Below are positions 35,647-44,830 of a stretch of DNA of 64,000 bases, piece by piece. Below the pieces are notes generated by a model. That model searched no databases. It saw only the letters and a list, made by a program, of their open reading frames with translations, and was not told the origin of the DNA. This DNA is from Sphingomonas ginsengisoli An et al. 2013. Its GTDB lineage: Bacteria; Pseudomonadota; Alphaproteobacteria; Sphingomonadales; Sphingomonadaceae. The stretch is from positions 2,560,501 to 2,624,500 of the forward strand of contig NZ_CP045434.1 in the NCBI RefSeq assembly GCF_009363895.1, written 5' to 3'. Each line of letters opens with the position of its first letter. The first letter of the stretch is position 1. A program made the position numbers and the translations under genes.

Positions 35647-37122
35647 ATGGCGCTGTTCGAACCGGGTCGAAATTGCTGGCGGACGGCGACAGCCGAGCGG
35701 GCGACCGTCATCGTCGATGCCTGCGACTATTATCATGTGATCCGCCAGGCGATGCTCAAGGCGAAGCACCGCATCCTCATCATCGGCTGGGACTTCGATC
35801 CGCGGATCACGCTCGACCGCACCGGCGACGACCGCTCGGAGACGCTCGGCGACTTGCTGTTCGGCCTCTCCAAGCGCTCGCCGAAACTCGACATCCTGAT
35901 CCTCAAGTGGGACTTGGGTGCGCTCAAGATGCTGTTCCGCGGCAGCGCGCTGCTGTGGATCGCGCGGCTGGCGTGGCAGCGCGGGATCCGCTTCAAGCTC
36001 GACCACGCTCATCCGACCGGCTGCAGCCACCACCAGAAGATCGTGGTGATCGACGATTGCTTCGCCATCTGCGGCGGGATCGACATGACCAGCGATCGCT
36101 GGGACCGGCCCGCACACGCCGACCACGATCCGGGCCGGGTGCGCCCCAACGGCAGCGAATATGAGCCCTGGCACGACGCGACGATGGCGGTCGACGGACC
36201 GGCGGCGGCGGTGCTGGGGGAGATCGCGCGCGACCGCTGGCTGCGCGCGACCGGGGAGATACTGCCGGCGTGCGAGCCCTGCCGCAGCGTCTGGCCCGAG
36301 GAGCTCGAACCCCAATTCGAGAATGTCGAACTGGCGGTGGCGCGGACCGCCGCCGAATATGAGCAATGGCCCGCGGTCAAGGAAGTCGAGGCGCTGTTCG
36401 TCGACATGATCGAGCGGGCGCAGCGCTTCGTCTACATCGAGAATCAGTATTTCACCTCGCCGGTGATCGCGGCGGCGATCGTTCGCCGGCTCGAGCTGCC
36501 CAATCCGCCCGAATTCCTGCTGGTCCAGCCGCTCACCGCCGATGGCTGGCTCGAGCAGGTCGCGATGGACGCTGCGCGGGTCCGCCTGACCCAGCAGATC
36601 GGCCATCACGACAAGGGCAATCGCTTCCGTATCTACACTCCCAAGACGGCGGAAGGCGCGGACATCTACGTCCACGCCAAGCTGATGGTCGTCGACGACC
36701 AGATCCTGCGAGTGGGCTCATCCAACTTCAACAACCGCAGCCTCGGGCTCGACAGCGAATGCGACCTCGCGCTCGACGCCACCAGCGATGCCGAGCGGAC
36801 CGAGATCGCTGCGATCCGCACCGGCCTGATGGCCGAGCATCTCGGCGTGGACGTGGCCGAGGTGGCGGCCAGGTTCGCCGCGACCGGCTCGCTGCTGGAG
36901 ACGGTCGAAGCCCTGCGCGGGCCGGGGCGGAGCCTCGTCCTGCTGCCGATCGAAAAGCCGTCCGAAGCCGCCGAGTTCATCGCCGACCGCGAGTTGCTCG
37001 ATCCCAAGAGCCCGGCGATGATGTTCGAAGGCATGACCCACCGCAGCCTGTTCGATCCGGTGCGCCAGCGCTGGAAGGGCCGCAAGCATTTCCGGCGGCG
37101 CAAGGCGCCGGCCACCGCCTGA
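35647..37122 (+). CDS. Phospholipase D-family protein (two HKD motifs)
   Basis: 491 residues with both catalytic HKD motifs: SHHQKIVVIDD near residue 130 and YVHAKLMVVDD near 345, each followed by GG or a Ser-Asn pair (CGGIDMT, GSSNFNNRS). No signal peptide is seen, so a cytoplasmic or peripheral location is likely. It resembles the bacterial PLD group with an N-terminal extension rather than cardiolipin synthase, which has membrane helices at its start. Substrate could be a phospholipid or other phosphodiester. ATG options are 35635 and 35647; the latter has GGGGG just before it. The stop codon overlaps the next start by one base (TGATG), so the two genes are translationally coupled. Confidence 0.85.
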   Translation: MALFEPGRNCWRTATAERATVIVDACDYYHVIRQAMLKAKHRILIIGWDFDPRITLDRTGDDRSETLGDLLFGLSKRSPKLDILILKWDLGALKMLFRGSALLWIARLAWQRGIRFKLDHAHPTGCSHHQKIVVIDDCFAICGGIDMTSDRWDRPAHADHDPGRVRPNGSEYEPWHDATMAVDGPAAAVLGEIARDRWLRATGEILPACEPCRSVWPEELEPQFENVELAVARTAAEYEQWPAVKEVEALFVDMIERAQRFVYIENQYFTSPVIAAAIVRRLELPNPPEFLLVQPLTADGWLEQVAMDAARVRLTQQIGHHDKGNRFRIYTPKTAEGADIYVHAKLMVVDDQILRVGSSNFNNRSLGLDSECDLALDATSDAERTEIAAIRTGLMAEHLGVDVAEVAARFAATGSLLETVEALRGPGRSLVLLPIEKPSEAAEFIADRELLDPKSPAMMFEGMTHRSLFDPVRQRWKGRKHFRRRKAPATA

Positions 37123-38042
37123 TGGTCAAGCCGCCGGTCAAGCGCCCGTGGCAGGACCTGCCGCGAACCATCGCCAACCTGTTCGAGACCCGTGGCTGGA
37201 ATCCGCTGTCGGTGCTTAACCGCGCCGACCGGCTGATGGCGGGCCGCAATGGTGCGCGCCAGGTCGGCAAGGGCGTCCGCTACGGCCCACACGACCGCCA
37301 TCACCTCGACATCTGGCTGCCGCCGGCGCGGATGAGCGCGCCCGAGGGCGGCTGGCCGGTGGTGATGTTCTTCTACGGCGGCGGCTGGCGCGCGGGCGAT
37401 CGCGGCGATTATGGCTGGGCCGCGGCGGCCTTTGCCGAAGCGGGCTTCGCCGCGGTCATCGCCGATTACCGCCTCGCCCCCGCGGTTCGCTATCCGGGCT
37501 TCCTGTGGGACGCCGCGCTGGCGCTGCGCTGGGTGGTCAAGAACATCGCCGGCTACGACGGCAATCCTGACCGCATCGCGCTCGCGGGACACAGCGCCGG
37601 CGCCTACATCGCGGCGATGCTGGCGCTCGACCATCGCTGGCTCGACGGGGTGCAATTGCCCGCCAGCATCATCAAGGGCGCCGCGCTGATCAGCGGCCCC
37701 TACGACTTTCATCCCTTTCGCGAATTCCGCGGCCGTGCGGCGTTCGGCCACTGGCCCGATCCGGTCGAGACCCAGCCGATCACCCACGTCCGCGGCGATG
37801 CGCCGCCGCTCCTGCTGCTGCATGGCCAATCCGACCGGCTGGTCTATGCCAAGAACAGCCGCACCGTCGCCGCTAGGCTCGAGGCCGTCGGCGCGCCGGT
37901 GGTGCTCAACATTTATCCGCAGGCCAACCACATCGACCCGCTGATCGCGCTGTCGCGGGTGTTCCGCAATCGCCTGCCAGTGCTCGAGGATGCGGTCACT
38001 TTCTTGCGCTCCGCCACCGCGCTTCCCACCTCTCCCGCATAA
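37122..38042 (+). CDS. Alpha/beta hydrolase (esterase/lipase, BD-FAE-like)
   Basis: 306 residues. Oxyanion region FFYGGGWRAGD (HGGG-like with Tyr in place of His), nucleophile elbow LAGHSAGAYIA (Ser), acid in HGQSDRLV (Asp) and catalytic His in QANHIDP. This is the carboxylesterase / BD-FAE pattern. Cytoplasmic, no signal peptide. Coupled to the upstream phospholipase D gene by TGATG, so the pair may act on the same lipid or ester pool, which is an inference. hslV follows 21 bp downstream. Confidence 0.85.
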   Translation: MVKPPVKRPWQDLPRTIANLFETRGWNPLSVLNRADRLMAGRNGARQVGKGVRYGPHDRHHLDIWLPPARMSAPEGGWPVVMFFYGGGWRAGDRGDYGWAAAAFAEAGFAAVIADYRLAPAVRYPGFLWDAALALRWVVKNIAGYDGNPDRIALAGHSAGAYIAAMLALDHRWLDGVQLPASIIKGAALISGPYDFHPFREFRGRAAFGHWPDPVETQPITHVRGDAPPLLLLHGQSDRLVYAKNSRTVAARLEAVGAPVVLNIYPQANHIDPLIALSRVFRNRLPVLEDAVTFLRSATALPTSPA

Positions 38043-38063
38043 GAGCGCAAAGGAACGCACATC

Positions 38064-38597
38064 TTGGAACAGTGGCACGGGACGACGATCCTGGGCGTGA
38101 AAAAGGACGGCCGCACGGTGATCGCCGGCGACGGCCAGGTCAGCATGGGCAATACGGTGATGAAGCCCAACGCGCGCAAGGTCCGCCGCATCGGCAAGGA
38201 CGGCAAGGTCATCGGCGGGTTCGCCGGCGCGACCGCCGACGCCTTCACCTTGTTCGAGCGGCTCGAGAAGAAGCTCGAGCAGCACCACGGCCAGTTGATG
38301 CGCGCGGCGGTCGAGCTCGCCAAGGACTGGCGGACCGACAAATATCTCCGCAACCTCGAGGCGCTGATGATCGTCGCCGATGCCGAGGTGATGCTGATCC
38401 TCACCGGCAACGGTGACGTACTCGAGCCCGAGGAAGGCATCGCGGCGATCGGCTCGGGCGGCAATTACGCGCTGTCGGCGGCCAAGGCGCTGGTCGACTA
38501 CGAACCCAATCCCGAGAAGCTCGCCCGCCGCGCGATGGCGATCGCCGCCGAGGTCTGCGTCTTCACCAACGACCGGCTGACCGTCGAGACGATCTAA
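38064..38597 (+). CDS. hslV: ATP-dependent protease subunit HslV
   Basis: 177 residues. The peptidase subunit of the HslVU (ClpQY) protease; after removal of a short propeptide the N-terminal Thr of [10 protein letters not shown] is the nucleophile. [13 protein letters not shown], the FAGATADAF block and [16 protein letters not shown] are all present. The frame starts at TTG (38064) with AAAGGA 9 bp upstream; no ATG precedes the conserved WHGTT. hslU lies 111 bp downstream, the gap being largely a palindromic repeat. Confidence 0.96.
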   Translation: MEQWHGTTILGVKKDGRTVIAGDGQVSMGNTVMKPNARKVRRIGKDGKVIGGFAGATADAFTLFERLEKKLEQHHGQLMRAAVELAKDWRTDKYLRNLEALMIVADAEVMLILTGNGDVLEPEEGIAAIGSGGNYALSAAKALVDYEPNPEKLARRAMAIAAEVCVFTNDRLTVETI

Positions 38598-38619
38598 GCT
38601 CCCAATTTCACCCCTCCGC

Positions 38620-38690
38620 TCGTCCCGAGCGAAGTCGAGGGGCGTCAATGTCAGGTGCGGCCACGCCCCTTACACTGCGCTCGGGACGAA
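38620..38690. repeat. Palindromic intergenic repeat (TCGTCC-GAGC family), short form
   Basis: Left arm starts TCGTCCCGAGCGAAGTCGAG and right arm ends GCGCTCGGGACGA, forming one large hairpin between hslV and hslU. It lacks the insert (GGAGCGTAGC) seen between GAGC and GAAGTCGA in the copy at 40020. A T5 run follows at about 38696, so it may also attenuate read-through into hslU. Confidence 0.7.
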
Positions 38691-38708
38691 CGAGGTTTTT
38701 GAGCAAGC

Positions 38709-40007
38709 ATGAACGACCAACTCACCCCCAAGGCGATCGTCGCTGCATTGGACGAGCACATCATCGGCCAGGCCGACGCCAAGCGCGCGGTCGCCGTCGC
38801 CTTGCGCAACCGCTGGCGCCGCCAGCAGCTCGGCCCCGAGCTGCGCGGCGAGGTCACGCCCAAGAACATCCTGATGATCGGGCCGACCGGTTGCGGCAAG
38901 ACCGAGATCAGCCGCCGGCTGGCGAAGCTGGCCGACGCGCCGTTCGTCAAGGTCGAGGCCACCAAGTTCACCGAGGTCGGCTATGTCGGCCGCGACGTCG
39001 AGCAGATCGCCCGCGACCTGGTCGAGGAAGCGGTGCGGCTGGAGAAAGAGCGCCGCCGCGAGCGCGTCCGGACCGCCGCCGAGGAAGCCGCGATGGACCG
39101 GCTGCTCGACGCGCTGACCGGCAAGGGCTCGTCCGAGGCGACCCGCGCCAGCTTCCGCCAGCGCTTCGCCGACGGCGCGCTCAACGATGCCGAGGTCGAG
39201 ATCGAGGTCAGCGAGGCCCCGGCAATGCCGTTCGACCTGCCCGGCGGGGGCGGGATGGGGATGATCAACCTGTCCGAGATGATGAGCAAGGCGATGGGCG
39301 GCGCGCCCAAGAAGCGGCGGAAATTGAAGGTGCCCGCGGCCTTCGCCAAGCTGGTCGACGAGGAGGCTGACAAGCGCCTCGACCAGGACGACGTCAATCG
39401 CGCCGCGCTCGCCGACGCCGAGGAGAATGGCATCGTCTTCCTCGACGAGATCGATAAGATCGCGGTCAGCGACGTCCGCGGTGGCTCTGTCAGCCGCGAA
39501 GGCGTCCAGCGCGACCTGCTGCCGCTGATCGAGGGTACAACCGTCGCGACCAAATACGGCCCGCTCAAGACCGACCACATCTTGTTCATCGCCTCGGGCG
39601 CGTTCCACGTTGCCAAGCCGGCCGACCTGCTCCCCGAGCTGCAGGGCCGCCTGCCGATCCGGGTCGAATTGAAGGCACTGAGCGAGGACGATTTCGTCCG
39701 CATCCTCACCGACACCCGCGCCAGCCTGACCGAGCAATATCGCGCACTGCTGGCGACCGAGGGGGTGACGATCAGCTTCGCCGACGACGGCATCCGCGGC
39801 CTCGCCCGCATCGCCGCCGAGGTGAACGAGGCGGTCGAGAACATCGGCGCGCGGCGGTTGCAGACGGTGCTCGAGAAATTGCTCGAGACGATCAGCTTCG
39901 AGGCCGAGGACCGCCGCGGCGAGACTCTCACGGTGGACGCCGCCTTCGTCGAAGCGCAACTCAGCGGCATCGCCCGCGACACCGACCTCAGCCGCTACGT
40001 CCTCTAA
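38709..40007 (+). CDS. hslU: ATP-dependent protease ATPase subunit HslU
   Basis: 432 residues. AAA+ unfoldase that feeds HslV. Walker A is [17 protein letters not shown], Walker [10 protein letters not shown], with the HslU-specific insertion domain between them (charged, [19 protein letters not shown] region). Sensor and C-terminal blocks [12 protein letters not shown] and [17 protein letters not shown]; the protein ends DLSRYVL, the C-terminal tail that docks into HslV. Full length. Confidence 0.97.
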   Translation: MNDQLTPKAIVAALDEHIIGQADAKRAVAVALRNRWRRQQLGPELRGEVTPKNILMIGPTGCGKTEISRRLAKLADAPFVKVEATKFTEVGYVGRDVEQIARDLVEEAVRLEKERRRERVRTAAEEAAMDRLLDALTGKGSSEATRASFRQRFADGALNDAEVEIEVSEAPAMPFDLPGGGGMGMINLSEMMSKAMGGAPKKRRKLKVPAAFAKLVDEEADKRLDQDDVNRAALADAEENGIVFLDEIDKIAVSDVRGGSVSREGVQRDLLPLIEGTTVATKYGPLKTDHILFIASGAFHVAKPADLLPELQGRLPIRVELKALSEDDFVRILTDTRASLTEQYRALLATEGVTISFADDGIRGLARIAAEVNEAVENIGARRLQTVLEKLLETISFEAEDRRGETLTVDAAFVEAQLSGIARDTDLSRYVL

Positions 40008-40019
40008 AGCGAACGTCGC

Positions 40020-40105
40020 TCGTCCTGAGCGGAGCGTAGCGAAGTCGAAGGGCGTTATCGCGAAGCGCCCTTCGACTACGGGCCTTCAGCCCTCCGCTCA
40101 GGACG
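40020..40105. repeat. Palindromic intergenic repeat (TCGTCCTGAGC family), with internal hairpins
   Basis: Left half TCGTCCTGAGCGGAGCGTAG... to GAAGGGCG and right half CGCCCTTCGACTAC...TCCGCTCAGGACG pair as one long stem. The right half contains a small hairpin, GGGC-CTTCA-GCCC. The end of the leftward TIGR02117 gene (stop at 40076-40078) lies inside this repeat, so its last codons derive from it. Confidence 0.8.
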
Positions 40106-40816
40106 CGCGGATCGATCGACCGCCCGATAGCGCCACCGTAGCCCGAGCGGGAACGGCGCCCAGGCGCTGACCTTGACCCCGGCGATACGGAGCTGGTCGG
40201 CGACCCACTGGTTGCAGGTATTGATCGCGCTCGCCCGGCCATGCGCGCGGTAGAAGGCGTCGTCGCCGCCATAGCCGGGGTGAGGCAGGCGGGTCGGCCG
40301 GCCCGCACCGCCAAGCACGAACTGCGCCCGGACCGCGGCCCACAGCCGGCGATATTCCTCGGGCCGGAGGCGGATGGCGACCAGATTGTCGCCCGGCGTC
40401 GCAACCTCGTCGACGTGGAGCACGCGTTCGCCACCCGCCGTCGCCGCCCACACGGTGCGCGGGGTGATGTCGGCCCAGGTCGGTGTCTCCAGATAGACCC
40501 GCCGCTCCCCCGCGCCGAAACCGAACCAGCGCGCGTCGGTGGGTGGCGCGGCGAAATCGCCCGCCGGGAAATAAGGCCGCCAGTCGAGCCCCTGCGCCAC
40601 CGCCGGCATGACGATGTCGACGTGGATGCCGTTCGAGCGGAGGTAGACGGTGGTTCCCGCCGGCGCCTCTCGCCAGTCGGCGTTCAGCGGGACGAGACCC
40701 CCCACCACCGCCGCCAGCAGGTACAGCGCCGGGATGGCGAGCGCCGCAGCCACCAGCCGCCGCCAGCGCGTCCGCCGTCCCCGTCCTTTTGTGCGCCGTC
40801 GATTCACCCGTCTCAC
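40076..40816 (-). CDS. TIGR02117 / DUF2459 family protein
   Basis: 246 residues: a very basic N-terminus (RRTKGRGRRTRWRR), one membrane helix (LVAAALAIPALYLLAAVVGGLVP), then a periplasmic domain with VYLRSNGIHVDIVMP, WFGFGAGERRVYLETP and ASAINTCNQWVADQLRIAG, which identify TIGR02117. Its biochemical role is unknown; in other bacteria the family is linked to PHA-producing gene sets. Start is a GTG at 40816. The last roughly ten residues (SARPERRAEG) and the stop are encoded by a palindromic repeat, so the natural C-terminus was probably replaced or extended. Confidence 0.82.
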   Translation of the reverse strand: MRRVNRRRTKGRGRRTRWRRLVAAALAIPALYLLAAVVGGLVPLNADWREAPAGTTVYLRSNGIHVDIVMPAVAQGLDWRPYFPAGDFAAPPTDARWFGFGAGERRVYLETPTWADITPRTVWAATAGGERVLHVDEVATPGDNLVAIRLRPEEYRRLWAAVRAQFVLGGAGRPTRLPHPGYGGDDAFYRAHGRASAINTCNQWVADQLRIAGVKVSAWAPFPLGLRWRYRAVDRSARPERRAEGP

Positions 40817-40866
40817 CCCCTACGCCTTGCTTATCCGCCGCTCGCCGCCTAGATGCCCCGCCGGGT

Positions 40867-40943
40867 CGGAGCGTAGCGCAGCCTGGTAGCGCATCACACT
40901 GGGGGTGTGGGGGTCGCAGGTTCGAATCCTGTCGCTCCGACCA
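40867..40943 (+). tRNA. tRNA-Pro (anticodon GGG), CCA encoded
   Basis: 77 bases: acceptor CGGAGCG with CGCTCCG, D-arm AGCGCAGCCTGGTAGCGC, anticodon stem TCACA/TGTGG with loop CTGGGGG (GGG at 34-36), T-arm GCAGGTTCGAATCCTGT, discriminator A and CCA. Confidence 0.97.
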
Positions 40944-40984
40944 TCATTCGAAGTAGAAAAGTGTTCGAAGAGCGCTTTTCCCGG

Positions 40985-41362
40985 ATGATCTTCGGCCGCA
41001 GCCCAAGGATATTTCTCACCTTGACGACCACCCTCTTCCTCACCGCCGCCACCGGCGCGGGCACCGGTGCCGGACCGACCAGCTTCCTCATCGGCTTGCT
41101 GCCCTGGCTGGCGGTGTTCGTTATATTCTACGTGCTGATGATCCGCCCCCAGCAAAAGCGGGTGAAGGACCATCAGACCGCGGTGTCGGCGATCAAGAAG
41201 GGCGACGAAATCGTCACCGCCGGCGGCATCCGCGGCCGCGTCAGCCGCGTGATCGACGACAATGAGGCCGAGGTCGAGATCGCCCAGGGCGTCAAGGTGC
41301 GGGTGGTCAAGGCGACCATCGCGCAGGTCCTGACTCCCGCCACCAAGCCGGCGAACGACTGA
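40985..41362 (+). CDS. yajC: Preprotein translocase accessory subunit YajC
   Basis: 125 residues from the ATG at 40985; a TTG at 41021 with AAGGAT 10 bp upstream would give 113, closer to the family norm, so the start is uncertain. One membrane helix (FLIGLLPWLAVFVIFYVLMI) ends in the family signature RPQQKRVKDHQ, then the soluble SH3-like part KGDEIVTAGGIRGRV. It joins SecDF in the inner membrane. Its stop overlaps the secD start (TGATG). tRNA-Pro lies just upstream. Confidence 0.93.
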   Translation: MIFGRSPRIFLTLTTTLFLTAATGAGTGAGPTSFLIGLLPWLAVFVIFYVLMIRPQQKRVKDHQTAVSAIKKGDEIVTAGGIRGRVSRVIDDNEAEVEIAQGVKVRVVKATIAQVLTPATKPAND

Positions 41363-42954
41363 TGCTCGACTTTCCCCGCTGGAAGGTGTGGGCGATCTGG
41401 CTGACGATCGCCGTCGGCGTGCTCCTCGCGCTGCCGAGCCTGCCGCTGCCGCAATCGGTGGTAGACCATTATCCGCGCTTCCTTCCGCACAGCAAGATCA
41501 GCCTCGGGCTCGACCTCGCCGGCGGCAGCCAGTTGCTGTTCGAGGCCGACGTGCCCGACTTCAACCGTCAGCGGCTGGCCTCGATGGAGGACAATGTCCG
41601 CACCGAGCTGCGCCGCGACAACCCGATCGAGACGGGCGACATCTCGATCGCCAATGGCCGGGTCAGCTTCATGCTCCGCAATCCCGCCCAGCTCGACGCG
41701 GCGGTGGAGAAGATGCGCGCGCTGGCGGCCCCGGTCGGCCTGACCGGCAGCCGGGCGTGGGACGTCCAGGCGTTCGACGGCAACCGGGTCGTCATGACCC
41801 CGACCCCCGAAGGCACGACCGCGGCGCTCAAGGATGCGCTGACCATCGCGCGCGACGTGGTGCGGCGGCGGATCGACCCGTCGGGCACGCGCGAAATCAC
41901 CGTCATCAACCAGGGCTCGCAGCGCGTGCTCGTCCAGGTCCCCGGCGTCGACAATCCCGAAGCGCTCAAGAAGCTCGTCGGGCAGACCGCGCGCCTCGAA
42001 TTCAAGTTGGTCGATCTGACCGCCGATCCGGCCCAGGTCGCCCAGGGCCGCGCCCCCGCCGGCAGCCAGGTGCTGCCGATGGTCGACGGCGGCGGCGCGA
42101 TCGCGGTCCAGCGGCGGGTGCTCGTCTCCGGCGATCAACTCACCAACGCCCGCGCCACCAACGACCAGAACGGGCGCCCGGCGATCGAATTCACCTTCAA
42201 CACCGCCGGCGCCAAGAAATTCGGCCGGGTGACGCAGGAGAATGTCGGCAAGCCGTTCGCGATCATCCTCGACAACCGGGTGCTGTCGGCGCCGCGGATC
42301 GACACCCCGATCCTCGGCGGTCAGGGTCAGATCACCGGCAACTTCACGACCGAATCGGCCAATCAGCTGGCGACTTCGCTCAAGTCGGGCTCGCTGCCGA
42401 TCAAGCTCAACGTGGTCGAGGAGCGGACGGTCAGCGCCGACCTCGGCGCCGATTCGATCCGCAAGGGCGCGATCGCCTCGGTCGTCTCGGTCGGCGCTGT
42501 GATCGTCTTCATGCTCGTCACCTACGGCCGCTTCGGCGTCTATGCGAACATTGCGCTCATCGTGAACGCCTTCCTGATCCTCGGCATCATGGCGCTGTTC
42601 AACGCCACGCTGACGCTGCCCGGCATCGCCGGCTTCATCCTCACCATCGGCGCGGCGGTCGACGCCAACGTGCTGATCAACGAGCGCATCCGCGAAGAAG
42701 TGCGGCGCGGCCGGCGGATCCTCGACGCGATCGAGACCGGCTACCACGAGGCGCGCCGCGCGATCTTCGACGCCAACCTGACCCACGTCATCTCGGCGAC
42801 GCTGATGATCTACTTCGGGTCGGGTCCGGTGCGCGGGTTCGCGGTGGTGCTGCTGATCGGCGTGGTCACCAGCTTCTTCACCGCGGTCTTCTTCACGCGC
42901 ATGCTCGTCGCGCAGTGGGCGCGTCACACTCGCCCCCGCGACCTCCATCTCTAA
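41362..42954 (+). CDS. secD: Protein translocase subunit SecD
   Basis: 530 residues. First helix at the N-terminus, large periplasmic P1 head (begins LGLDLAGGSQLLFEAD), then five helices near the C-terminus with ANIALIVNAFLILGIMALF, GFILTIGAAVDANVLINERIREEVRRG and TTLMI-like stretch ATLMIYFGSGPVRGFAVVLLIG. GAAVDANVLI carries the Asp used for proton movement. With SecF it pulls exported proteins out of SecYEG using the proton gradient. Translationally coupled to yajC; secF follows 9 bp later. Confidence 0.97.
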   Translation: MLDFPRWKVWAIWLTIAVGVLLALPSLPLPQSVVDHYPRFLPHSKISLGLDLAGGSQLLFEADVPDFNRQRLASMEDNVRTELRRDNPIETGDISIANGRVSFMLRNPAQLDAAVEKMRALAAPVGLTGSRAWDVQAFDGNRVVMTPTPEGTTAALKDALTIARDVVRRRIDPSGTREITVINQGSQRVLVQVPGVDNPEALKKLVGQTARLEFKLVDLTADPAQVAQGRAPAGSQVLPMVDGGGAIAVQRRVLVSGDQLTNARATNDQNGRPAIEFTFNTAGAKKFGRVTQENVGKPFAIILDNRVLSAPRIDTPILGGQGQITGNFTTESANQLATSLKSGSLPIKLNVVEERTVSADLGADSIRKGAIASVVSVGAVIVFMLVTYGRFGVYANIALIVNAFLILGIMALFNATLTLPGIAGFILTIGAAVDANVLINERIREEVRRGRRILDAIETGYHEARRAIFDANLTHVISATLMIYFGSGPVRGFAVVLLIGVVTSFFTAVFFTRMLVAQWARHTRPRDLHL

Positions 42955-42963
42955 GGGCCGGCC

Positions 42964-43926
42964 ATGAAGCTGCTCAAGCTCGTTCCCGACAACACCAACA
43001 TCGACTTTATGCGCTGGCGCAACGTCGCGGTGGTCGTCTCGACCCTGCTGACGATCGCCGCCATCGCGGTGACGGTGGTCCGTGGGCTCAACTTCGGGAT
43101 CGACTTCGTCGGCGGGCAGGTGGTCCACGCCGAATTCGCCCAGCCGGTGCACGTCGAAGACCTGCGCGCGCGGGTCACGGCGCTGGGCGATGGTGACGCG
43201 CTCATCCAGTCGCTCGGCGGCGATCGCTCCTACCAGATCCGTCTCGCCAAGCCGCCCGGCCCCGACGCCGCCGCCAACCAGGTCGTCACCCAGCTGCGCC
43301 AGATGATCACCACCCAATATCCCGGTGCGCGGGTCGACGCGGGCGAATCGGTGTCGGGCAAGGTGTCGGAAGAACTGGCGCTCAACGGCGCGCTGGCGAT
43401 CGGGCTGGCGATGCTCGGGATCGCCCTCTACATCTGGTTCCGGTTCGAATGGCAGTTCGGCGTCGGCGCCTTGCTGACGCTGGCACACGACGTGGCGATG
43501 ACCGTCGGCTTCTTCTCGATCACCCGCATGGAGGTCGACTTGAACGTCGTCGCGGCGATCCTGACCATCATCGGCTATTCGCTCAACGATACCGTGGTCA
43601 TCTACGACCGCATCCGCGAGAACCTGCGCAAATATCGCAAGATGTCGATCCTTCCGCTGCTCAACCTCTCCCTGAATGAGACGCTGGCGCGCACCGTGGT
43701 CACCTCGCTGACCGTGCTCATCGCGCTCGCCATCCTGATGGTGATCGGTCCGCAGGTCGTGTTCGGCCTCGCCATCGCCATCTTCCTCGGCGTCTTCATC
43801 GGCACTTATTCGTCGATCTACATCTCGGCGCCGGTGCTGGTCTGGCTCGGGGTCAAGCCCGACAGCTTCCTCAAGAGCGACGATGGCGACAAGGTCGTCC
43901 GCCGCGACGACGGCGCGGTGGTCTGA
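42964..43926 (+). CDS. secF: Protein translocase subunit SecF
   Basis: 320 residues. N-terminal helix, then RGLNFGIDFVGGQVVHAEF opening the periplasmic head, and the C-terminal helices with AILTIIGYSLNDTVVIYDRIRENLRKYRK cut here as IGYSLNDTVVIYDRIREN, the SecF signature. Partner of SecD in one membrane complex. It ends the yajC-secD-secF operon; bamD begins 81 bp later. Confidence 0.97.
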   Translation: MKLLKLVPDNTNIDFMRWRNVAVVVSTLLTIAAIAVTVVRGLNFGIDFVGGQVVHAEFAQPVHVEDLRARVTALGDGDALIQSLGGDRSYQIRLAKPPGPDAAANQVVTQLRQMITTQYPGARVDAGESVSGKVSEELALNGALAIGLAMLGIALYIWFRFEWQFGVGALLTLAHDVAMTVGFFSITRMEVDLNVVAAILTIIGYSLNDTVVIYDRIRENLRKYRKMSILPLLNLSLNETLARTVVTSLTVLIALAILMVIGPQVVFGLAIAIFLGVFIGTYSSIYISAPVLVWLGVKPDSFLKSDDGDKVVRRDDGAVV

Positions 43927-44007
43927 GCGAAGCCAGCGACCGTTCATCTGCCAGCAGGCTAAACGCGTGCTTTCCCTGCCACGCCCTCAGCGTTAGAAGG
44001 CCATCCC

Positions 44008-44808
44008 ATGCTGAAGTTTTCCCGGGTCGCTACCGCGCTCGTCGCCTGCGCGATCATCCTTCCGGTCACCGGCTGCGCCCGCAATCGCGCGAAGAGCGAC
44101 GTCAACTATGTCGCGAGCGACGTGAACACGCTCTACGGCGTCGCCAAGCAGCGGCTCGACGGCCAGGACTATGAGACCGCCGCCAAGCTGTTCGACGAGG
44201 TCGAGCGCCAGCACCCCTATTCGGTATGGGCCCGCCGCGCGCAGCTGATGAGCGCGTTCAGCTATTACATGGCGCAGAAATATCCCGACGCGGTCAGTTC
44301 GGCGCAGCGCTTCCTGACCATCCACCCGGGCAACAAGGACGCGCCCTACGCCAGCTATCTGGTGGCGATGAGCTACTACAACCAGATCGCCGACGTGACC
44401 CGCGACCAGAAGGTGACGGGGCAGGCGCTCGACGGCTTCAACGAACTCATCCGCCGCTATCCCGAGAGCCGCTACGCCTCGGACGCGCGGCTGAAGCTCG
44501 ACCTCATCAACGACCATCTCGCCGGCAAGGAAATGGAAGTCGGCCGTTTCTACCAGCGGTCGGGCAACTGGCTCGCCTCGGTTCAGCGCTTCCGCACCGT
44601 GGTCGACAAATATCAGACCACCAGCCACACGCCCGAGGCGCTGATGCGGCTGACCGAAAGCTACCTCGCGCTCGGCGTTCCCGACGAGGCCGAGAAGTCG
44701 GCCGCCGTTCTCGGCCGCAACTATCCGGGTACCGACTGGTACAAGCACGCCTACGACCTGATCCAGCGCAAGGCGCCGCGACAGGCGGCGGCCGCCCGCC
44801 GAAGCTAG
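44008..44808 (+). CDS. bamD: Outer-membrane protein assembly factor BamD (lipoprotein)
   Basis: 266 residues. A lipobox (LPVTGCA) marks a lipoprotein signal peptide. Tetratricopeptide-like repeats follow: LYGVAKQRLDGQDYETAAKLFDEVERQHP, FSYYMAQKYPDAVSSAQRFL, and further pairs to the C-terminus. BamD is the essential lipoprotein that works with BamA to fold beta-barrel proteins. ATG at 44008. recN follows 22 bp downstream and may share the transcript. Confidence 0.95.
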   Translation: MLKFSRVATALVACAIILPVTGCARNRAKSDVNYVASDVNTLYGVAKQRLDGQDYETAAKLFDEVERQHPYSVWARRAQLMSAFSYYMAQKYPDAVSSAQRFLTIHPGNKDAPYASYLVAMSYYNQIADVTRDQKVTGQALDGFNELIRRYPESRYASDARLKLDLINDHLAGKEMEVGRFYQRSGNWLASVQRFRTVVDKYQTTSHTPEALMRLTESYLALGVPDEAEKSAAVLGRNYPGTDWYKHAYDLIQRKAPRQAAAARRS

Positions 44809-44830
44809 CGTAGGCGAGCGGGGCGGGGGA

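Noticed and set aside
41173..43947. Leftward 920-codon open frame across yajC-secD-secF
   Set aside because: Antisense shadow of a well-identified operon.
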